A stretch of DNA of 41,042 nt, taken from Candidatus Terraquivivens ruidianensis (lineage in GTDB: Archaea > Thermoproteota > Nitrososphaeria_A > Caldarchaeales > Wolframiiraptoraceae). Where the stretch lies: NCBI GenBank assembly GCA_023267975.1, contig JALNLA010000002.1:1-41042 (forward strand). Direction: 5' to 3'. A program made the position numbers and the translations under genes. The notes under the pieces were generated by a model. The model ran no database searches. It saw nothing but the letters and a program-made list of their open reading frames with translations, and had not been told where the DNA came from. This document shows positions 40,545 to 41,042 of this stretch, in pieces (the stretch's first letter is position 1; each line of letters opens with the position of its first letter).

Positions 40545-40835
40545 TTACTCTTGACCTTTAGCTAAAAAAATTTCTATGTAGCTCACGAATCTCTGTCCAC
40601 CATCGGGTGCCTTGTACTCGTCGCTGCCTATCTTCACATTAACGACCTTCAGGTCCTTCATGAACCCATTACGTAAGAGTTTAACAGTCTCTAAGCAGTT
40701 GTTTATGCTTCTACCCCTGCCCCTCAGTATAACCACGTCAGCCCCCCTATTGAATAGCGTTATACAAGCCGTTACGTACTTTATCGTGGGCTTACTGCCG
40801 ACGAGTATTAACCCAGGCTTCGTAGTCTGCGACAT
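40545..40835 (-). CDS. albA: Chromatin protein Alba
   Basis: 96 residues from MSQTTKPG; two in-frame ATGs lie just upstream (40859, 40841). AGGAGGG is placed 6 bases before the ATG at 40835, which decides the start. GLILVGSKPTIKYVTACITLFNRG carries the Alba dimer surface with the conserved Lys (SKPTIKYV). VILRGRGRSINNCLETVKLL and SYIEIFLAK complete the fold. It coats DNA and RNA as dimers in archaea. Confidence 0.95.
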   Translation of the reverse strand: MSQTTKPGLILVGSKPTIKYVTACITLFNRGADVVILRGRGRSINNCLETVKLLRNGFMKDLKVVNVKIGSDEYKAPDGGQRFVSYIEIFLAKGQE

Positions 40836-40890
40836 AGACATCCCTCCTGATGAGTTCATAAAATTATCGGATAAAAATGTAACGCATGCT

Positions 40891-41031
40891 TTATATAAAT
40901 ACCAATATTAACGTTGAAATTACGATAGTTAATAGCATGCCCATGACAAAAATCCTAAAAGACCTTATCGTGCTTTTGGCCATGTAGTTAATTACGCTTT
41001 CCGAGAAGACCCTTACGTCCTTAACCGTCAA
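40891..41031 (-). CDS. Small membrane protein at the window edge, unrecognised
   Basis: 46 residues from TTG 41031, preceded by AAAGG within AAAGGTTG; the frame stays open to the window edge, so it could be the 3' end of a longer gene. A basic amphipathic first half (VFSESVINYMAKSTIRSFR) is followed by one transmembrane helix (VMGMLLTIVISTLILVFI). The size and layout recall small secretion subunits such as SecE or Sec61-beta, but I see no family motif. Confidence 0.4.
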   Translation of the reverse strand: MTVKDVRVFSESVINYMAKSTIRSFRIFVMGMLLTIVISTLILVFI

Positions 41032-41042
41032 CCTTTGATGAT

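Overview
The window is archaeal. Its information-processing genes are of archaeal type: TFS, RpoL, exosome Csl4, Dph2, aIF2-alpha, Nop10, L44e, S27e, the acidic-tail stalk protein L12/P1, Alba and an archaeal-type AlaRS. One tRNA has two introns and another appears to have one. Promoters have TATA boxes, and many genes start with TTG. The non-phosphorylating GAPDH, CoA-transferase and proton pyrophosphatase fit a thermophilic member of the TACK group, possibly Aigarchaeota/Caldarchaeales or a relative. That placement is inferred from gene content and not proven.

Region 1 (1-10514) is a nine-gene type III (III-D-like) CRISPR effector operon on the + strand. It encodes a small helical subunit, five Cas7-like RAMP proteins, a Csx10/Cas5-like protein, a Cas10 with both HD and GGDD motifs, and a last gene with a PD-(D/E)XK-like nuclease signature. 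The operon is bracketed by perfect 104-bp inverted repeats (1-104 and 10411-10514). Cas6, Cas1, Cas2, a CRISPR array and any transposase are all absent. Just outside the right repeat are two probable signalling partners: a CARF-like protein with a possible HEPN motif, and a winged-helix protein with a C-terminal CARF-like motif. Together they suggest cyclic-oligoadenylate signalling from Cas10 to nearby sensors.

Region 2 (12369-26618) is housekeeping. It holds tRNA-Arg(TCG), an HTH-phosphoribosyltransferase-like regulator, tfs, and the minus-strand run alanine dehydrogenase-like gene, CoA-transferase, dph2, csl4, rpoL. After these come a PUA protein, the proton-pumping pyrophosphatase, a DUF72 protein, a sulfite-oxidase-like molybdoenzyme, tRNA-Gln(TTG) with two introns, and L12/P1 followed by alaS.

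Region 3 (26619-33537) starts with a strongly structured intergenic stretch, then moaA, a small zinc-ribbon gene, a phosphoesterase and small membrane proteins. It ends with a minus-strand operon glpK-glpA-SRPBCC-NUDIX. A GAPN-like aldehyde dehydrogenase is divergent from glpK (33646), so glycerol could be carried from kinase and glycerol-3-phosphate dehydrogenase towards lower glycolysis.

Region 4 (35252-41042) has an Ord-like dehydrogenase, gatC-gatA, a ribbon-helix-helix regulator, and the translation operon L44e-S27e-aIF2alpha-nop10-PAC2, followed by Alba and a small membrane ORF at the right edge. Three genes (moaA, the zinc-ribbon gene, S27e) have no ATG, GTG or TTG at the expected start. 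Each has a CTG placed correctly behind a Shine-Dalgarno sequence, which suggests real CTG initiation.
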